Shown: positions 62,757 through 64,000 of the stretch, piece after piece
How the letters are laid out: each line of letters starts with the position of its first letter
How positions within the stretch are numbered: position 1 is the first letter of the stretch
From: Allochromatium humboldtianum
Lineage (GTDB): Bacteria; Pseudomonadota; Gammaproteobacteria; Chromatiales; Chromatiaceae
Direction: 5' to 3'
Length of the DNA: 64,000 nt
Assembly: GCF_013385175.1 (NCBI RefSeq)
Contig: NZ_JABZEO010000011.1
Coordinates: 85,037 to 149,036, forward strand
Made by a program: the position numbers and the translations under genes
The notes under the pieces: generated by a model
The model's database searches: none
Seen by the model: only the letters and a program-made list of their open reading frames with translations
What the model was told of the DNA's origin: nothing

Positions 62757-63731
62757 TCAGTCGCCTGTGTGCAGATACTCCAGCACACGGGTGTCGAGCC
62801 AGTAGTGCGGTCTCCAGGGCCAGACGCCGGCGACGAACCCGACATGCCCGCCATGCGCGGCCAGTTCGAGCGTCACGCCGGGACCGAGCTCATGCGCCCA
62901 GGGAACCGTCGTGGGGAACATGAAGGGATCATCCGCCGCCTGGAGGATGAGCGTGGGCGTGTGGATGTCGGCCAGAAAGGGCCGACAACTGGCCCGCGTG
63001 TAATAGTCGAAGACGCCGGCGAAGCCGTTGAGCGGCGCGGTGATTTGGTCGTCGAACTGGTTGAAGTCGCGGATCGCGTCCAGGTCGACATCCAACGGGA
63101 AGGGGCGATGGGCGAACTTGCGCCGCAGACTGGCCTTGAGCTTGCCCAGCAGATAGCGTCGGTAGAGGCGCGAGCCGCCCAGATCCAGCCGCAGCATGGC
63201 ATCGCGCAGCACGAAGGGCACCGAGACGGCTACCGCCCGTTGCAGCCGTGGCGCGGAGGTCTCGCCCAGATACTTGAGCAGCAGATTGGCCCCGAGCGAG
63301 AAGCCGATCGCCGCCGGCGGCGCGCCCTCGGGATCACGGCTCAAGACGTCCAGCACCTCGGCCAGATCGGCGCTTGCGCCCGAATGGTAGGCGCGGTCGA
63401 GCCGGTTCGGTTCCTCCGAGCATCCGCGCAGAAACAGGAAGATCGGCTGAAAACCGCCGCGCGCGAGCGCCTGCATCAGGCTGCCCGCATAGTGCGACTC
63501 CAGATTGCCTTCGAGCCCATGGATCACCAGCACCCGTGGACCGGATGGCGCGCCCAGAGCCAGATCGATGAAATCACCATCGGCCAGTTCGATCCGGCGT
63601 CGCGTCAGCACTAGGCGTGGGCGGCGGCGCATCAGGCTGGGCCAGAGGGTTTGAAGATGAGGACCGGGCAGCCACCAGGCCGGGCGGAAGCGGCTTGTCG
63701 TGAGGCAGCCCGTGGTGCGCGGTGTGGTCAT
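62757..63731 (-). CDS. yheT: YheT family alpha/beta hydrolase
   Basis: The 324-aa protein begins with the family-specific PAWWLPGPHLQTLWPSLMR, has VLVIHGLEGNLESHY, a nucleophile elbow IGFSLGANLLLKYLG and the final histidine in AAHGGHVGFVAG. It is an esterase of the ABHD1/YheT group, of unknown substrate. The ATG of MTTPRTTGCL is used; an in-frame ATG lies 38 codons upstream without support. Confidence 0.9.
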   Translation of the reverse strand: MTTPRTTGCLTTSRFRPAWWLPGPHLQTLWPSLMRRRPRLVLTRRRIELADGDFIDLALGAPSGPRVLVIHGLEGNLESHYAGSLMQALARGGFQPIFLFLRGCSEEPNRLDRAYHSGASADLAEVLDVLSRDPEGAPPAAIGFSLGANLLLKYLGETSAPRLQRAVAVSVPFVLRDAMLRLDLGGSRLYRRYLLGKLKASLRRKFAHRPFPLDVDLDAIRDFNQFDDQITAPLNGFAGVFDYYTRASCRPFLADIHTPTLILQAADDPFMFPTTVPWAHELGPGVTLELAAHGGHVGFVAGVWPWRPHYWLDTRVLEYLHTGD

Positions 63732-63969
63732 GCAAGGGCCTTGCTGGTCATGGCGATCCGAGTTCCGCTGGGGAGGCTGAGTATAACCGGCGCAGTCCCG
63801 CGACCACGACCAGCGCCATTCGCTCAATGGACTCAGGCCAGCCAAGGGAAGCCGCCCGTGCGGCCAGGACTGGCCGCGCTACGGGCAATCGATCCAGCGG
63901 CCGGAGGGCGTCGCCGCTACCCAAGATTTCACGCGACTACAAAATCGTTCAGCACCCAAAAATGCAAAA

Positions 63970-63995
63970 CGGCTAGCTGATTTCTCAGCTAACCG
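63970..63995. other. Imperfect palindrome near the window end
   Basis: CGGCTAGCTGA and TCAGCTAACCG pair at 10 of 11 positions around a TTTC loop. No T-run is visible on either side, so it is not clearly a terminator; the gene it belongs to may lie beyond the window. The rest of 63732-64000 shows no gene. Confidence 0.6.
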
Positions 63996-64000
63996 CTTGA

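Overview
This window is high-GC DNA from a gammaproteobacterium. The gene content fits a purple sulfur bacterium of the Chromatiaceae (Allochromatium/Thiocystis-like): a Calvin-cycle-type class II fructose-bisphosphate aldolase, a hemCD pair, odhAB, ubiD, PrlC, YebG-like proteins and a large c-di-GMP and phosphorelay repertoire. No photosynthesis or sulfur-oxidation gene lies in the window, so the family assignment is inference. I see no tRNA, rRNA, CRISPR array, prophage or intact insertion sequence.

Layout. 1-8.6 kb: end of a bacteriohemerythrin gene, the aldolase with its terminator, then a signalling block (CHASE-PAS histidine kinase, Rcp1-like response regulator, a REC-REC-PAS-GAF-PAS-GGDEF-EAL protein, and an opposing PAS-GGDEF cyclase). 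8.7-24.8 kb: a transglutaminase/DUF2126 giant, two paralogous AAA-ATPase/nuclease-like genes, CNP1-like protein, PrlC, UbiD, an RRM protein, an SDR and a ferredoxin starting back to back, a lipoprotein, hemC-hemD. 25-30.2 kb: odhA-odhB followed by two tandem retropepsin-like proteases. 30.2-34.4 kb: a small hydrolase, then a DUF58-DUF4381-VWA-VWA operon that lacks its usual MoxR and BatD partners here. 34.5-38.3 kb: acyl-CoA ligase, stand-alone Lrp ligand domain, a small secreted protein, HIT protein, RIO-type kinase.

From about 36 to 62 kb the character changes. Short ordinary housekeeping genes (ychJ, ybaK, phnA-like, TM2, YebG, SprT-like, arylesterase, rarA, DUF938, GNAT, DdpX-like dipeptidase, Gdt1, CorA, DUF2269, pterin dehydratase, MIF-like tautomerase, isocitrate-lyase-like enzyme, YiaA, methyltransferase, YheT) alternate with broken fragments. 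Many fragments are recognisable copies of genes that are intact elsewhere in the same window: DUF938, the secreted-protein and HIT genes, arylesterase, pterin dehydratase, ybaK, yebG, and the 5' region of an unnamed gene. Typically a start with its promoter, or a stop overlapping the next gene, survives while the middle is missing. The intact and broken copies are sometimes reciprocal: DUF938 is broken where ychJ is intact, and only the ychJ start remains where DUF938 is intact. This pattern of segmental duplication with complementary gene loss is the most unusual thing in the window. An assembly artefact must be excluded first. An AT-rich acyltransferase gene at 52.8-53.8 kb looks horizontally acquired.
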